64,000 bases of DNA from Paraburkholderia sp. BCC1885. GTDB taxonomy: Bacteria; Pseudomonadota; Gammaproteobacteria; Burkholderiales; Burkholderiaceae. Shown one piece after another: positions 28,132 to 36,257 of this stretch (position 1 is its first letter; the number at the start of each line of letters is the position of its first letter). The stretch is taken from contig NZ_CAAJGM010000206.1 in the NCBI RefSeq assembly GCF_900996235.1, positions 18,273 to 82,272 of the forward strand, read 5' to 3'. Made by a program: the position numbers and the translations under genes. The notes below the pieces were generated by a model. That model searched no databases. It saw only the letters and a list, made by a program, of their open reading frames with translations, and was not told where the DNA came from.

Positions 28132-29445
28132 ATGTTTGAAGAAACCCGTGCCAATGTCCCGCTCGCTGAGCGGCTGCGTCCCCGCACTATCGACGAGGTG
28201 ATCGGGCAGAAGCATCTGCTCGGTCCGAACAAGCCGTTGCGGGTCGCGTTCGAGTCGGGCGAGGCCCATTCGATGATCCTTTGGGGGCCGCCCGGCGTCG
28301 GCAAGACTACGCTCGCGCGCCTGATGGCCGACGCTTTTCACGCCGAATTCATCGCCCTTTCAGCGGTGCTCTCAGGCGTCAAGGATATCCGCGAAGCCGT
28401 CGAGACTGCGCAGGTGCATCGCGCGCACGGGCATCAGACGCTGGTGTTCGTCGATGAAGTGCATCGTTTCAACAAGAGCCAGCAGGACGCGTTCCTTCCG
28501 CACGTCGAGTCGGGGCTGTTCGTGTTTGTAGGGGCGACAACGGAAAATCCGTCGTTCGAGGTGAACAGCGCGTTGCTCTCGCGGGCCGCGGTCTACGTGC
28601 TGAAGAGTCTGGACGACGACGAGCAGGGCGAGCTGCTCGAACGCGCGCAACAGGAGCTCGGCGGCCTGACGTTCACCGACGAAGCCCGCGACGCGCTGAT
28701 CGGCTCGGCCGACGGCGACGGCCGCAAGTTGCTCAACAATCTCGAAATCGTCGCGCGGGCCGCCGCGCAGCAGAAGACCCGCGAGATCGACGGCACGCTG
28801 CTGGGCAGCGCGCTGGCCGAAAACCTGCGCCGCTTCGACAAGGGCGGCGACGCGTTCTACGACCAGATCAGCGCGCTGCACAAGTCCGTGCGGGGCAGCA
28901 ATCCGGATGGCGCGCTCTACTGGTTCTGCCGGATGCTCGACGGCGGCGCCGATGCGCGCTATCTGGCGCGCCGCATCGTGCGGATGGCCTGGGAAGACAT
29001 TGGTCTCGCCGACCCGCGCGCCGCCCGCATCGCCCTCGACGCCGCCGAAACCTATGAGCGGCTCGGCACGCCCGAAGGCGAGCTCGCGCTGGCGCAGGCC
29101 ATCATTTATCTGGCGGTGGCGCCGAAGTCGAACGCCGGCTACATGGCGTACAACGAGGCGCGGCGCTTCGTCAGCAAGGACCAGTCGCGCGGCGTACCGG
29201 TGCATCTGCGCAACGCGCCCACCAAGCTGATGAAGGAACTCGGCTACGGCCACGAGTACCGTTACGCGCACGACGAACCGGACGCTTACGCGGCCGGCGA
29301 GACCTATTTGCCGGACGGCATGCGCGAGCCGCATTGGTACGAGCCGACGCCGCGCGGCCTCGAAGGCAGGATCGGCGAGAAGCTCGCGCGTCTGTCCGAA
29401 CTCGACGCGCAATGGCGCAGCGAAAACAAGCCGAAAAAGAACTGA
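28132..29445 (+). CDS. rarA: Replication-associated recombination protein A (AAA+ ATPase)
   Basis: This 437-residue clamp-loader-like ATPase acts at stalled replication forks. It starts MFEETRANVPLAERLRPRTIDEVIGQKHLLG, with Walker A GPPGVGKTTLAR (about residues 46-57), Walker B LVFVDEVHRF and sensor-1 GATTENPSFEVN. The C-terminal tetramerisation region includes DGGADARYLARRIVRMAWEDIG. It sits between lolA and serS, as in related genomes, although the toxin-antitoxin-like pair and permease are inserted before it. Confidence 0.93.
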   Translation: MFEETRANVPLAERLRPRTIDEVIGQKHLLGPNKPLRVAFESGEAHSMILWGPPGVGKTTLARLMADAFHAEFIALSAVLSGVKDIREAVETAQVHRAHGHQTLVFVDEVHRFNKSQQDAFLPHVESGLFVFVGATTENPSFEVNSALLSRAAVYVLKSLDDDEQGELLERAQQELGGLTFTDEARDALIGSADGDGRKLLNNLEIVARAAAQQKTREIDGTLLGSALAENLRRFDKGGDAFYDQISALHKSVRGSNPDGALYWFCRMLDGGADARYLARRIVRMAWEDIGLADPRAARIALDAAETYERLGTPEGELALAQAIIYLAVAPKSNAGYMAYNEARRFVSKDQSRGVPVHLRNAPTKLMKELGYGHEYRYAHDEPDAYAAGETYLPDGMREPHWYEPTPRGLEGRIGEKLARLSELDAQWRSENKPKKN

Positions 29446-29519
29446 GCCGCGGATGCACCGGCAGTCCGCGCCGGTGCGCTAAAATCCCAGATTCAACCAA
29501 CGAATCCCCGCCCCATCCC

Positions 29520-30812
29520 ATGCTCGACATCCAGCTGCTGCGCAAAGACCTCGACGGCGTCGCCAGACGCCTCGCCGACCGCGGCTATACCCTCGACGTG
29601 GCGGCTTTCACCGCCCTCGAAGCGGAACGCCGTGCCGTTCAAACCCGCACCGAAGAGCTGCAGGCCCGCCGCAACAGCCTGTCCAAGCAGATCGGCGCCA
29701 TGAAAGGGCGGGGCGAGGACACTTCGGCGGTGATGGCCGAAGTGGGCGGCCTCGGCGACGAGATGAAGGCGTCGGGCGTGCAGCTCGAAGACATCCAGAA
29801 CCGTCTGTCCGATCTGATGCTCGGCATGCCGAACCTGCCGCACGAAAGTGTGCCGGCCGGCAAGAGCGAGGCGGACAACGTCGAAGTGCGCCGCTGGGGC
29901 ACGCCGCGCCAGTTCGACTTCGACGTGAAGGATCACGTGGATGTCGGCACGCCGCTCGGCCTCGATTTCGAAACGGGCGCGAAGCTCTCCGGCGCACGCT
30001 TCACGATGCTGCGCGGGCAGATCGCGCGGCTGCATCGCGCGCTCGCCCAGTTCATGATCGACACGCACACGCAGCAGCACGGCTACACGGAAATCTACAC
30101 GCCCTACATCGTCAATCCGGAGATTCTGTACGGCACCAGCCAGTTGCCGAAGTTCGCCGACGACATGTTCCGCGTCGAGAAGGGCGGCGCCGAGAATACG
30201 GTGACGCAATACCTGATTTCCACGTCGGAAATTTCGCTAACCAACACGGTGCGCGAGAGCATCGTCGAAGCGGACGCGCTGCCGATCAAGCTGACCGCGC
30301 ATTCGCCGTGCTTCCGTTCGGAAGCGGGTTCGTATGGACGCGATACGCGCGGGATGATCCGCCAGCATCAGTTCGACAAGGTCGAGATGGTGCAGATCGT
30401 CGCGCCGGAAACGTCGTATGACGTGCTCGATCAGATGGTCGGCCATGCCGAGGCGATTCTGCAGAAGCTCGAGTTGCCGTACCGCGTGATCACGCTGTGC
30501 ACTGGCGACATGGGCTTCTCGGCGACCAAGACCTATGACCTCGAAGTCTGGCTACCGGCGCAGAACACTTATCGCGAAATCTCGAGTTGCTCGAATACCG
30601 AAACGTTCCAGGCGCGCCGGATGCAAGCCCGCTACCGCAACGCGCAGGGCAAGCCGGAACTCGTCCACACGCTCAATGGTTCGGGGTTGGCCGTGGGCCG
30701 TACACTCGTCGCTGTGCTGGAGAACTTCCAGAACGCGGATGGCTCGGTGACGGTGCCTGAAGTGCTGCGTCCGTACATGGGCGGCGTGGCCCGCCTCGAA
30801 GCGGGATTCTGA
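29520..30812 (+). CDS. serS: Seryl-tRNA synthetase
   Basis: At 430 residues this class II synthetase charges tRNA-Ser. An N-terminal coiled-coil arm (about 1-110, rich in Glu/Arg/Gln) grips the long variable arm. Motif 2 is FRSEAGSYGRDTRGMIRQHQ and motif 3 is GSGLAVGRTLVAVLEN. The longer open frame from 29334 runs back into rarA; ATG 29520 gives MLDIQLLRKDLDGVARRL. A tRNA-Ser gene lies 150 bp downstream, a functional neighbour. Confidence 0.95.
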   Translation: MLDIQLLRKDLDGVARRLADRGYTLDVAAFTALEAERRAVQTRTEELQARRNSLSKQIGAMKGRGEDTSAVMAEVGGLGDEMKASGVQLEDIQNRLSDLMLGMPNLPHESVPAGKSEADNVEVRRWGTPRQFDFDVKDHVDVGTPLGLDFETGAKLSGARFTMLRGQIARLHRALAQFMIDTHTQQHGYTEIYTPYIVNPEILYGTSQLPKFADDMFRVEKGGAENTVTQYLISTSEISLTNTVRESIVEADALPIKLTAHSPCFRSEAGSYGRDTRGMIRQHQFDKVEMVQIVAPETSYDVLDQMVGHAEAILQKLELPYRVITLCTGDMGFSATKTYDLEVWLPAQNTYREISSCSNTETFQARRMQARYRNAQGKPELVHTLNGSGLAVGRTLVAVLENFQNADGSVTVPEVLRPYMGGVARLEAGF

Positions 30813-30878
30813 ACGGAGCCTTGCCTGCAACGCAGGAGATGTGAATTTTCCGGCTCCGAAATTTGTTCGGAGGAGGGC

Positions 30879-30906
30879 TTGTAAAATTCAAAAAATCTTC
30901 TATAAT
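30879..30906 (+). promoter_or_regulatory. Promoter of tRNA-Ser
   Basis: TTGTAA (30879-30884), a 16-bp spacer and a perfect TATAAT (30901-30906) lie about 57 bp upstream of the tRNA gene. A 12-bp copy of the tRNA 5' end (CCGGAGAGGTGG) at 30934-30945 precedes the true gene. Confidence 0.7.
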
Positions 30907-30962
30907 CTTCGCTTCTCCGGTCGCCGACCAATGCCGGAGAGGTGGTAACAAGGCAGTATCCC

Positions 30963-31053
<91 letters not shown>

Positions 31054-31063
31054 AAGAATTGAG

Positions 31064-31104
31064 AAAAACCCCGTAAAGTCAAAGGCTTGCGGGGTTTTTG
31101 TTTT
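31064..31104 (+). terminator. Terminator after tRNA-Ser
   Basis: Arms AAAAACCCCG (31064-31073) and CGGGGTTTTT (31090-31099) with a 16-base loop are followed by GTTTTT. The symmetry of A and T tracts allows it to work in either direction. Confidence 0.85.
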
Positions 31105-31285
31105 TCTGGCCCATCAATCAGCCCATCATCGGGCGCAAACTGGCGTTCGTTCTGTGTTTGGCGGCGCTTCGCGTTTCGTGTTTTGCTACCGCAACACTCC
31201 GTTAGAATCCGGTTATGTCCGGTATGCGCGAGTTTGTCTATGGCGGCAAGATCGTCGGTCCGACCGGAAGGCTTCGGGAGGCAAT

Positions 31286-32031
31286 GTGAACGACCCGTAT
31301 GCGTACAAGGAAATCAATCCACTGTGGAGTCTGGTCGATCCTGTTAGCGTCGAGGACGCTGCTGCGCTGATCGCCGGCTTTGACCCGCACTCCATTGATG
31401 AGTCCCGCCAGTTCTTCAGGAACCCCGAAACCAACCTGACCGATAGTGACGGCATCACGTGGGTGCATACGGCGCAAACTGCCCTTGAAAATGCGGTCAT
31501 GGCCAAGCTGCTGAAAGCGACGATACGTCGCTCGGCCTGGGAACGGGGTTGGGACGAAGAGCCGGGAGACGGTGAAGCGTATGCACAGAAAGTCAGGGTC
31601 AGGGACGATGACGCCGCCGAGGCGTGGGACGTTGCCGAGCCCCATGCGATCAGGGCGCGTACTCTTATTTATCGCGTCTCGCCTAATTGGGCTCTGACAA
31701 CCGTCGCTATTGCCGACGTTCGTGACTGGCTTGCGTCACGTGGGGTAACAACGGGATTCTTCTTTCCCGGTGCGACGGATGCGCCGGACTCAACCCCAAA
31801 CACCCACGCTACGCGCCGAAGCTCGCCGCAGCCGTCAATGCGTGGCTGGCAGTCACGCAGGCCAGCGGCAAGAGCGTGAAGGACGCGATCAGGAAATGGC
31901 TTCGCGAGCACGCGGCAGAGTTCGACCTGACCAACGAGGACGGCAACCCGAACGAGACCGGCATCGATGAAGTTGCCAAGGTCGCCAACTGGCAACCGTC
32001 GGGCGGCGCGCCGAAGACTCCCAGCCAGTAA
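31286..32031 (+). pseudogene. Hypothetical island gene, frameshifted
   Basis: GTG 31286 is preceded by GGGAGG and opens VNDPYAYKEINPLWSLVDPVS. This frame reads well to GFFFPGATDAPD near 31787, then degenerates. The coding sense continues in another frame as LNPKHPRYAPKLAAAVNAW and ends ...VAKVANWQPSGGAPKTPSQ at 32031. The combined product of about 248 residues resembles uncharacterised proteins often seen in prophage-like regions of Burkholderia. One small indel near 31785-31792 explains the break. It is the first island gene after the tRNA. Function unknown. Confidence 0.7.
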
Positions 32032-32445
32032 CCTACCCACCCCCTGAAGCCCTGCCAGTATTGGGTTTCCACGTGGGGTGCGCCCAAACCCACCCACCCC
32101 TTCGGCACAAACCTACCCACCCCTTTGGCCTTTAGCAGGGGTGGGTTTTCTGAACCCGCCCAGCTATTCACGGCCCGGTTGCGCCAATTTAATACCGACA
32201 TGCCGCGCCACTCCGGCGCGCGCCTTTCGTTTAGAAGGTGAAGCATGGCGGATATCTCAAAAACATGGATGTTCGGTAATCTGCTAGGTTTACTCCGCCA
32301 TGATTGAATCGGCTCTGAACGGTGTTGACGCAACAAGCCGGGTTTGGTATTGCCAGTCACAACGACCCGAAAATTAAACTTTCTTCACAAATGCGCTCGG
32401 AAATACGACGTACGCTGGAAGCACATACACATAACTGGAAACAGA
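32032..32445 (+). other. Intergenic region upstream of hcp
   Basis: The gap holds the terminator above and a 20-codon frame (32245-32307, MADISKTWMFGNLLGLLRHD) with AAGGTG before its ATG. Its first residues echo those of the Hcp protein. It also has an inverted match CATGGCGGA/TCCGCCATG (32244-32252, 32297-32305). TTGACG at 32325-32330 could be a -35 for hcp, but the -10 is poor. No larger gene is seen. Confidence 0.3.
32115..32149 (+). terminator. Terminator-like hairpin
   Basis: A perfect 10-bp stem ACCCACCCCT / AGGGGTGGGT with a 12-base loop is followed by TTTTC. Related CCTACCCACCCC words also occur at 32033-32043 and 32093-32101, so the stem may be part of a small repeat cluster. Confidence 0.6.
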
Positions 32446-32919
32446 ATGGCCGATATTTTTATCAAGATTGACGGAATCGCAGGCGAATCGCAGGACGCCA
32501 CCCACGCGGACGAAATCGAAGTTAATAGCTGGCGTTGGAATATGTCCCAACAGTCATCCATGATGTCAGGATCGGGCGGCGGCGCGGGCAAGGCCACCAT
32601 TAAAGACCTTGAATTCATCCATCAGATAGACCGTGCGAGCCCGAATCTCATGCGCTACTGCCTGACCGGTCGCCACATTCCCAAGGTCGTTCTATCGACG
32701 CGCAAAGCGGGAGGCGTACCGCTCGACTTCCTGAAAATCACGATGGGCGATGTCGTTATCACGGGAGTCGAGCCGATCGTAACTGGCGGAAATTATTACG
32801 AGCATGTCACGCTGTCCTTTGCTCGGGTAAAGAACGAGTACACGCTACAGAGTCCGATTGGTGGAAGCGCGGGCACCGTCACAGCTAGCTTCGACATAAA
32901 AGAGAACCTTGAACGGTGA
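32446..32919 (+). CDS. hcp: Hcp-family type VI secretion tube protein
   Basis: This 157-residue protein starts MADIFIKIDGIAGESQDATHADEIEV, with WRWNMSQQSSMMSGSGGGAGKA, the classical Hcp1 pattern. Hcp forms hexameric rings that stack into the secretion tube and chaperone small effectors inside. It is an orphan copy: no sheath, baseplate or ClpV genes are in the window, so it would depend on a T6SS elsewhere. Its stop overlaps the next start by 4 bp. Base composition is more A/T-rich than the flanking core genes, suggesting acquisition. Confidence 0.9.
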   Translation: MADIFIKIDGIAGESQDATHADEIEVNSWRWNMSQQSSMMSGSGGGAGKATIKDLEFIHQIDRASPNLMRYCLTGRHIPKVVLSTRKAGGVPLDFLKITMGDVVITGVEPIVTGGNYYEHVTLSFARVKNEYTLQSPIGGSAGTVTASFDIKENLER

Positions 32920-33302
32920 AACGTCCAAACTATCTCGCGCTCGCGATAGGGGGTTGCGCCTCTGTCGCAGCCGCAATTTTAATATATTCGGCCGTCGATT
33001 TCCACCTGTCGTCGAGCGTGACGACAGGCACGGTAGTTCGTTCGAATGGTGGCGGACATCATCCGCGAATCGCCTTCGATGCGCCCAATGGGCAGCATTA
33101 TGAGCGGCCTACTGGCACGCTTCGATCATTCGAGATCGGTCAATCCGTATTGATTCGATATAGGCCAAGTGATCCAGGTGGCTCCGCTGTGATTGATAGC
33201 GCGCTTGATCTATGGGCTCCTTCAGCCTTCATATTGATCTTGGCGATTGGTTTTCTAGACGCGGGGCTAAGAGGCGAGCGACTTAGGAAGGGGCTTCGAT
33301 GA
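32916..33302 (+). CDS. Small membrane protein (DUF3592-like), cotranscribed with hcp
   Basis: This 128-residue protein starts GTG 32916, overlapping the hcp stop. One N-terminal membrane segment (YLALAIGGCASVAAAILIYSA) and one near the C-terminus (SAFILILAIGFLDAG) bracket an exported domain of about 60 residues (TGTVVRSNGGGHHPRIAF...VLIRYRPSDPGGS), similar to DUF3592 proteins. Four-base overlaps on both sides show strict translational coupling to hcp and the next gene. It could be an immunity or accessory protein of the Hcp cargo (inference). Confidence 0.55.
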   Translation: MKRPNYLALAIGGCASVAAAILIYSAVDFHLSSSVTTGTVVRSNGGGHHPRIAFDAPNGQHYERPTGTLRSFEIGQSVLIRYRPSDPGGSAVIDSALDLWAPSAFILILAIGFLDAGLRGERLRKGLR

Positions 33303-33877
33303 TAGTTTTAAGAAAAAGCAAATGGAATTTCGACACTAGCGCTGGGGCCGGAATCGGCTTCGGCGCATTCAATTCCGAAGGTGGAATGTTCGCCCTTGAC
33401 GCGCCAACTGGGCAAACACATGAGTACACCTACAGCGGCTTCGGAATGGGTATTTCTCGCGGACTTTCTTCATTGCTGCGCGTTCCACGATTTGCACTGC
33501 CGAAGGTTATTGTTAACAAGGGTGAATTAAGTGGATCGGGGTCTACTACCGATTTTACGAGTACCGGATGGCTTTATTTAACAGATTCTTTTAAGGGCGC
33601 AGATATCGTTAATCCGAAAAACCTTGAGGGCGGGACAATTTACCTTGAGGGTGCGGCAGGTTATCTGTTTGGCGGGACAGGTTCATTTATGCTTTTAGGT
33701 ATAAATGTTGACCTTCTTCTCTTCGGCATAACAAAGCCAGATTTAATTGGCATGGCAATTCGGAGCGCGCCAGCGGCTTTAATAATGACAGGAGTAAATG
33801 AGGGGTTGCAGGATGCGACCGGATTTGCATTTATGCTCGGACAAATAAAGTACAAAGGGCTTTACGCGGACGATTAG
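33299..33877 (+). CDS. Glycine-rich protein downstream of hcp, possible T6SS cargo
   Basis: I do not recognise this 192-residue protein. The N-terminus is glycine-rich and amphipathic (AGAGIGFGAFNSEGGMFALD, GFGMGISRGLSS). A central part has SGSGSTTDFTSTGWLYLTDSF, and two hydrophobic stretches follow (GYLFGGTGSFMLLGINVDLLLFG; MAIRSAPAALIMTGVNEGL). It ends the hcp operon by 4-bp overlap. Location directly behind an orphan hcp and membrane-active features fit a secreted pore-forming or membrane-associated effector, but this is conjecture. Codon use is A/T-richer than core genes. Confidence 0.5.
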   Translation: MIVLRKSKWNFDTSAGAGIGFGAFNSEGGMFALDAPTGQTHEYTYSGFGMGISRGLSSLLRVPRFALPKVIVNKGELSGSGSTTDFTSTGWLYLTDSFKGADIVNPKNLEGGTIYLEGAAGYLFGGTGSFMLLGINVDLLLFGITKPDLIGMAIRSAPAALIMTGVNEGLQDATGFAFMLGQIKYKGLYADD

Positions 33878-33981
33878 GCGAGGCCCGTGAGCGCAATGCC
33901 GACACTTATCCGAGCGAAAGGGGGCTGTGTATGCCGTGGAGCCAATCGAAGTACCACTTGAAACCGGGTGACAACGTACGC

Positions 33982-34209
33982 TTATGCCCAGACTGCAATA
34001 TGACGGGATGATGCGGTGAGGTCGATGCCATCGTCGGCCGCCACAAGCAGCGATGCCCGCGATGGGCACCTCTCGCCGGACAGAAAGCGTTCGTAGGTTC
34101 GCGCCGCCGCTGCACATCCACCGGCCAGCGACCAGAGTTCACTGCGACGCCGCTCGAGTTGCAGGATTCGTTGCCGCACGTCGATCATTGTTTTCTTGTT
34201 TTCAGGCAT
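33982..34209 (-). CDS. Small hypothetical protein
   Basis: This 75-residue frame has GAGG 8 bp before ATG 34209, and a C-terminal part (FLSGERCPSRASLLVAADDGIDL) with well-biased codons. The N-terminus is a charged helix (RQRILQLERRRSELWSLAGG). It lies between the hcp operon and the decayed replication-type gene on the minus strand. No family was recognised. Moderately likely to be real. Confidence 0.45.
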   Translation of the reverse strand: MPENKKTMIDVRQRILQLERRRSELWSLAGGCAAAARTYERFLSGERCPSRASLLVAADDGIDLTASSRHIAVWA

Positions 34210-34304
34210 TGTCAGTACCTCGATCAGGAGGTGTTAAACAGCGTGATAGATGGCATATCTAGATAACAGTACGCCTGCCGTGATAGAGAGATCGCCAGAA
34301 GCAC

Positions 34305-34370
34305 GCCCTAGTGTCACGGCAGCCGTGACAGAGCACGCGGCCCTTATCACGCCTCCCGTGACACTAGGGC
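34305..34370. repeat. Nested inverted repeats with CCGTGACA motif
   Basis: A perfect 15-bp pair GCCCTAGTGTCACGG (34305-34319) and its complement (34356-34370) encloses another palindrome, TGTCACGGC-A-GCCGTGACA (34312-34330). Degenerate copies GCCGTGATA (34277-34285) and TATCACGCC (34345-34353) extend the array. It overlaps the 3' end of the pseudogene. It could be an operator array, an iteron-like site or a strong hairpin. Confidence 0.7.
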
Positions 34371-34799
34371 CTCCTGATCCCCGCCAGCCGTGTTTTTTAT
34401 CAGGACCAATCGGCGGTACGCTCCCCGAGGGAAAGCTCTGGCGTCGATGTGCATGCCGTCGATCTTATCGAGCGCCAGCCATGTGACGCCGTACCAAGAC
34501 GCCCGGCTCGGTCGCGCGCCCTTGCGCGTCTCGGCGATCAATTGCGCGGTAAGCAATTCCGCCTTGGCGTTTGCCAAGGTTTCGCGGGACCGTCACCCTC
34601 GTCGGCTCATCAAATCCCAAGTGCAGACCAGCCGTCCGTTGTTGTCGCCTTTGAACTGGAACGCGAAGTCCCATAGAAGCGACCGTGCATAGTGCGACAG
34701 GCCCAGGAATGCATCCGACTCGTACACGGCATTCGGGATGGCCTGGAAGCCGCCAGAACCGCGTTTCGCGGCGGCTCCCTTGTACCGGGAGCGGCTCAT
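34347..34799 (-). pseudogene. Phage/plasmid-type helix protein interrupted by a stop codon
   Basis: From ATG 34799 the frame reads SGGFQAIPNAVYESDAF and LWDFAFQFKGDNNGRLVCTWDL to MSRRG. It then hits TGA at 34595-34593 and continues in the same frame RSRETLANAKAELLTAQLI to KASWYGVTW-like text and a stop at 34347. Without the TGA, the 150-codon product resembles winged-helix proteins common in Burkholderia prophages, where tryptophan (TGG) is expected at this point, so this is a nonsense mutation. It overlaps the upstream S24-like gene by 4 bp. Confidence 0.75.
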
Positions 34800-35692
34800 G
34801 CATGTTCGCGTTCATGCGCTGAGGCTTCGATCTCTCCGCCGACGCCGCCAGCAGTACGGCCAATCGACGCGAGCGCGGCAATTTTGAAGTCGCTATTTTC
34901 ACCCGTGCCTGTGTCCAGGATGGCACCCTTCGGCAGCTCACGACGACCCAACAATCCTGAACTACCGTAGGGCAGCGCGAGGGGAAGTGGCACAATCGCC
35001 CAACCGGGCTCGTCTGGGCGCACGCTGCGCTCAGCGATCAAAAGACGAGCGTCAAGGAGCGTAGCCTCGGGTGGCCAATAGGCTGTGCCCTCCGGTGCGT
35101 ACACAACGAATTGCGTCTGATCGTGCCTAACAAGCCAAGCCGAAATGCTCGGCATGGCATCGTTCCACGCCGCTTGGTCCTTCGCACACAAATGTCCGTG
35201 TTCCACAGCGAAGGGGAGCGCCTCTGAAATCCGCTGATATCCGGACTGGTCGATTTGATTGATGACGGCCAGCGCATCTTCGAGAGATACCATTTGGGAA
35301 TGGCCGTTGCCATCGCCGAGGTTGATGTACGTCGGCGAATCATTGAGTCCGATGTCATCACCAAGCCATGTGAGCGGACCAGTCATATCCATGCCATAGG
35401 GGCGGTGCAATTCGGAAACAACACCGACCACTTCTGCTTCGACCGCCCTCAGAGTATCTGGCCATGCCGGATTCAGATACCGAAAGAGGCGTTCGCCATC
35501 CGAGATAACCATTTGCATGAGCGACATAGCGTCACCATGCTCAACAATCACGAAATCGCCATCTTCTGCTTCCCGATTCGCGTTGACAACGACCTTATCG
35601 CCGAGGATAAAGCTGTCGTGAGGATGCGCCGGATCGAACATGCTGTTGTTAGTGATGCGCAACGACTGCTTCGAGAAATCGATCTTAGCCAT
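34796..35692 (-). CDS. S24/LexA-like domain protein, probably without protease activity
   Basis: The N-terminal half of this 298-residue protein (LRITNNSMFDPAHPHDSFILGDKVVV...EDGDFVIVEHGDAMSLMQMV...RLFRYLNPAWPDTL) follows the S24 peptidase pattern of LexA/CI repressors. The SM dipeptide (nucleophile position) is present, but the lysine normally found in the strand after DGDFVIV is replaced in SLMQMV, so self-cleavage may be lost. The C-terminal 150 residues are unrecognised. ATG 35692 overlaps the end of the upstream frameshifted gene, with GGAGATAA as ribosome-binding site. No helix-turn-helix is evident, unlike true CI repressors. Confidence 0.6.
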   Translation of the reverse strand: MAKIDFSKQSLRITNNSMFDPAHPHDSFILGDKVVVNANREAEDGDFVIVEHGDAMSLMQMVISDGERLFRYLNPAWPDTLRAVEAEVVGVVSELHRPYGMDMTGPLTWLGDDIGLNDSPTYINLGDGNGHSQMVSLEDALAVINQIDQSGYQRISEALPFAVEHGHLCAKDQAAWNDAMPSISAWLVRHDQTQFVVYAPEGTAYWPPEATLLDARLLIAERSVRPDEPGWAIVPLPLALPYGSSGLLGRRELPKGAILDTGTGENSDFKIAALASIGRTAGGVGGEIEASAHEREHA

Positions 35693-35944
35693 TCTTTATC
35701 TCCAGTTCGGTTGCATTGCAGGCCATATGGACAAGCGCACGATCGAGCCGGCCTGCCAGCTCGTGCGCGATGCTGAGGCCGATATCGGCGAGTCCCGAGA
35801 TCGTTGTGATGTTGTGCGGTTCGTCAGCCAGCCGATCGATTGCGCTGAGCAGGCTTTCGAGTCGATAGAAGGCATCGAGAGCTGCATTGACGCTTTGATG
35901 GCCGACGCGCAGAGTTGGCCGATCTTGAACTGGGTGGTCTTCAT
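35685..35944 (-). pseudogene. Short phage-type hypothetical gene, frameshifted
   Basis: ATG 35944 has AGGAG 6-7 bp upstream and reads MKTTQFKIGQLCASAIKA. The coherent remainder (VNAALDAFYRLESLLSAIDRLADE...LAGRLDRALVHMACNATELEIKNG) lies in another frame ending at 35685. The crossover falls near 35885-35905. The rebuilt product of about 85 residues is helical. The stop overlaps the start of the S24-like gene, so the pair was once translationally coupled. A longer frame starting GTG 35999 lacks a ribosome-binding site. Confidence 0.6.
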
Positions 35945-35991
35945 GGCTGGCTCCTTTGGGGTTGGCACTGTTTCGAGTGCATGGCCCAGTA

Positions 35992-36008
35992 TGAACCACC
36001 GTGGTCCA
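35992..36008. promoter_or_regulatory. Palindromic operator between divergent island genes
   Basis: TGA-ACCACCGTGGT-CCA is an 11-bp perfect core (35995-36005) with two further matched pairs outside one mismatch. It lies between the minus-strand phage-type operon (from 35944) and the Arc-like gene (from 36022). An Arc/Mnt-type protein encoded next to it is the natural candidate ligand. TATTAT at 36010-36015 could be a -10 for the Arc-like gene, but then its start codon is only 6 nt away. Confidence 0.5.
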
Positions 36009-36021
36009 TTATTATTTGGCT

Positions 36022-36252
36022 ATGACCCGTGAAGATCCCCAGATGAAACTACGCCTGCCGGTCGAATTGAAAGACGTGCTCACCGAAGCAGCTCTTGAGA
36101 ACAATCGCTCGCTAAATGCGGAGGTCGTTAAACGCCTCGAGGAAAGCGTGGCAGGCGCGACCGGCCCGATAGACGAGCACACGTTCGACCTGTTCGCCGA
36201 GAAGGTGGGGCAGGTGCTGGATGAGCGGGAAAAGAAGCGCGGCAAGCGCTAA
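36022..36252 (+). CDS. Arc/MetJ-type ribbon-helix-helix DNA-binding protein
   Basis: This 76-residue protein starts MTREDPQMKLRLPVELKDVL, the Arc-family beta-strand plus helix, followed by NRSLNAEVVKRLEES, the second helix. Such dimers bind palindromic operators through the ribbon and repress adjacent genes. The last 35 residues form a charged helical tail. The frame is open to 36001, but MTREDPQ is the usual start. It is divergent from the phage-type operon and likely a lysogeny-type or autoregulatory repressor. The palindrome is just upstream. Confidence 0.8.
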   Translation: MTREDPQMKLRLPVELKDVLTEAALENNRSLNAEVVKRLEESVAGATGPIDEHTFDLFAEKVGQVLDEREKKRGKR

Positions 36253-36257
36253 CCAGC

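Noticed and set aside
32032..32150. Direct CCTACCCACCCC words as a CRISPR-like array
   Set aside because: Only three copies of unequal spacing, no unique spacers; one forms a terminator stem.
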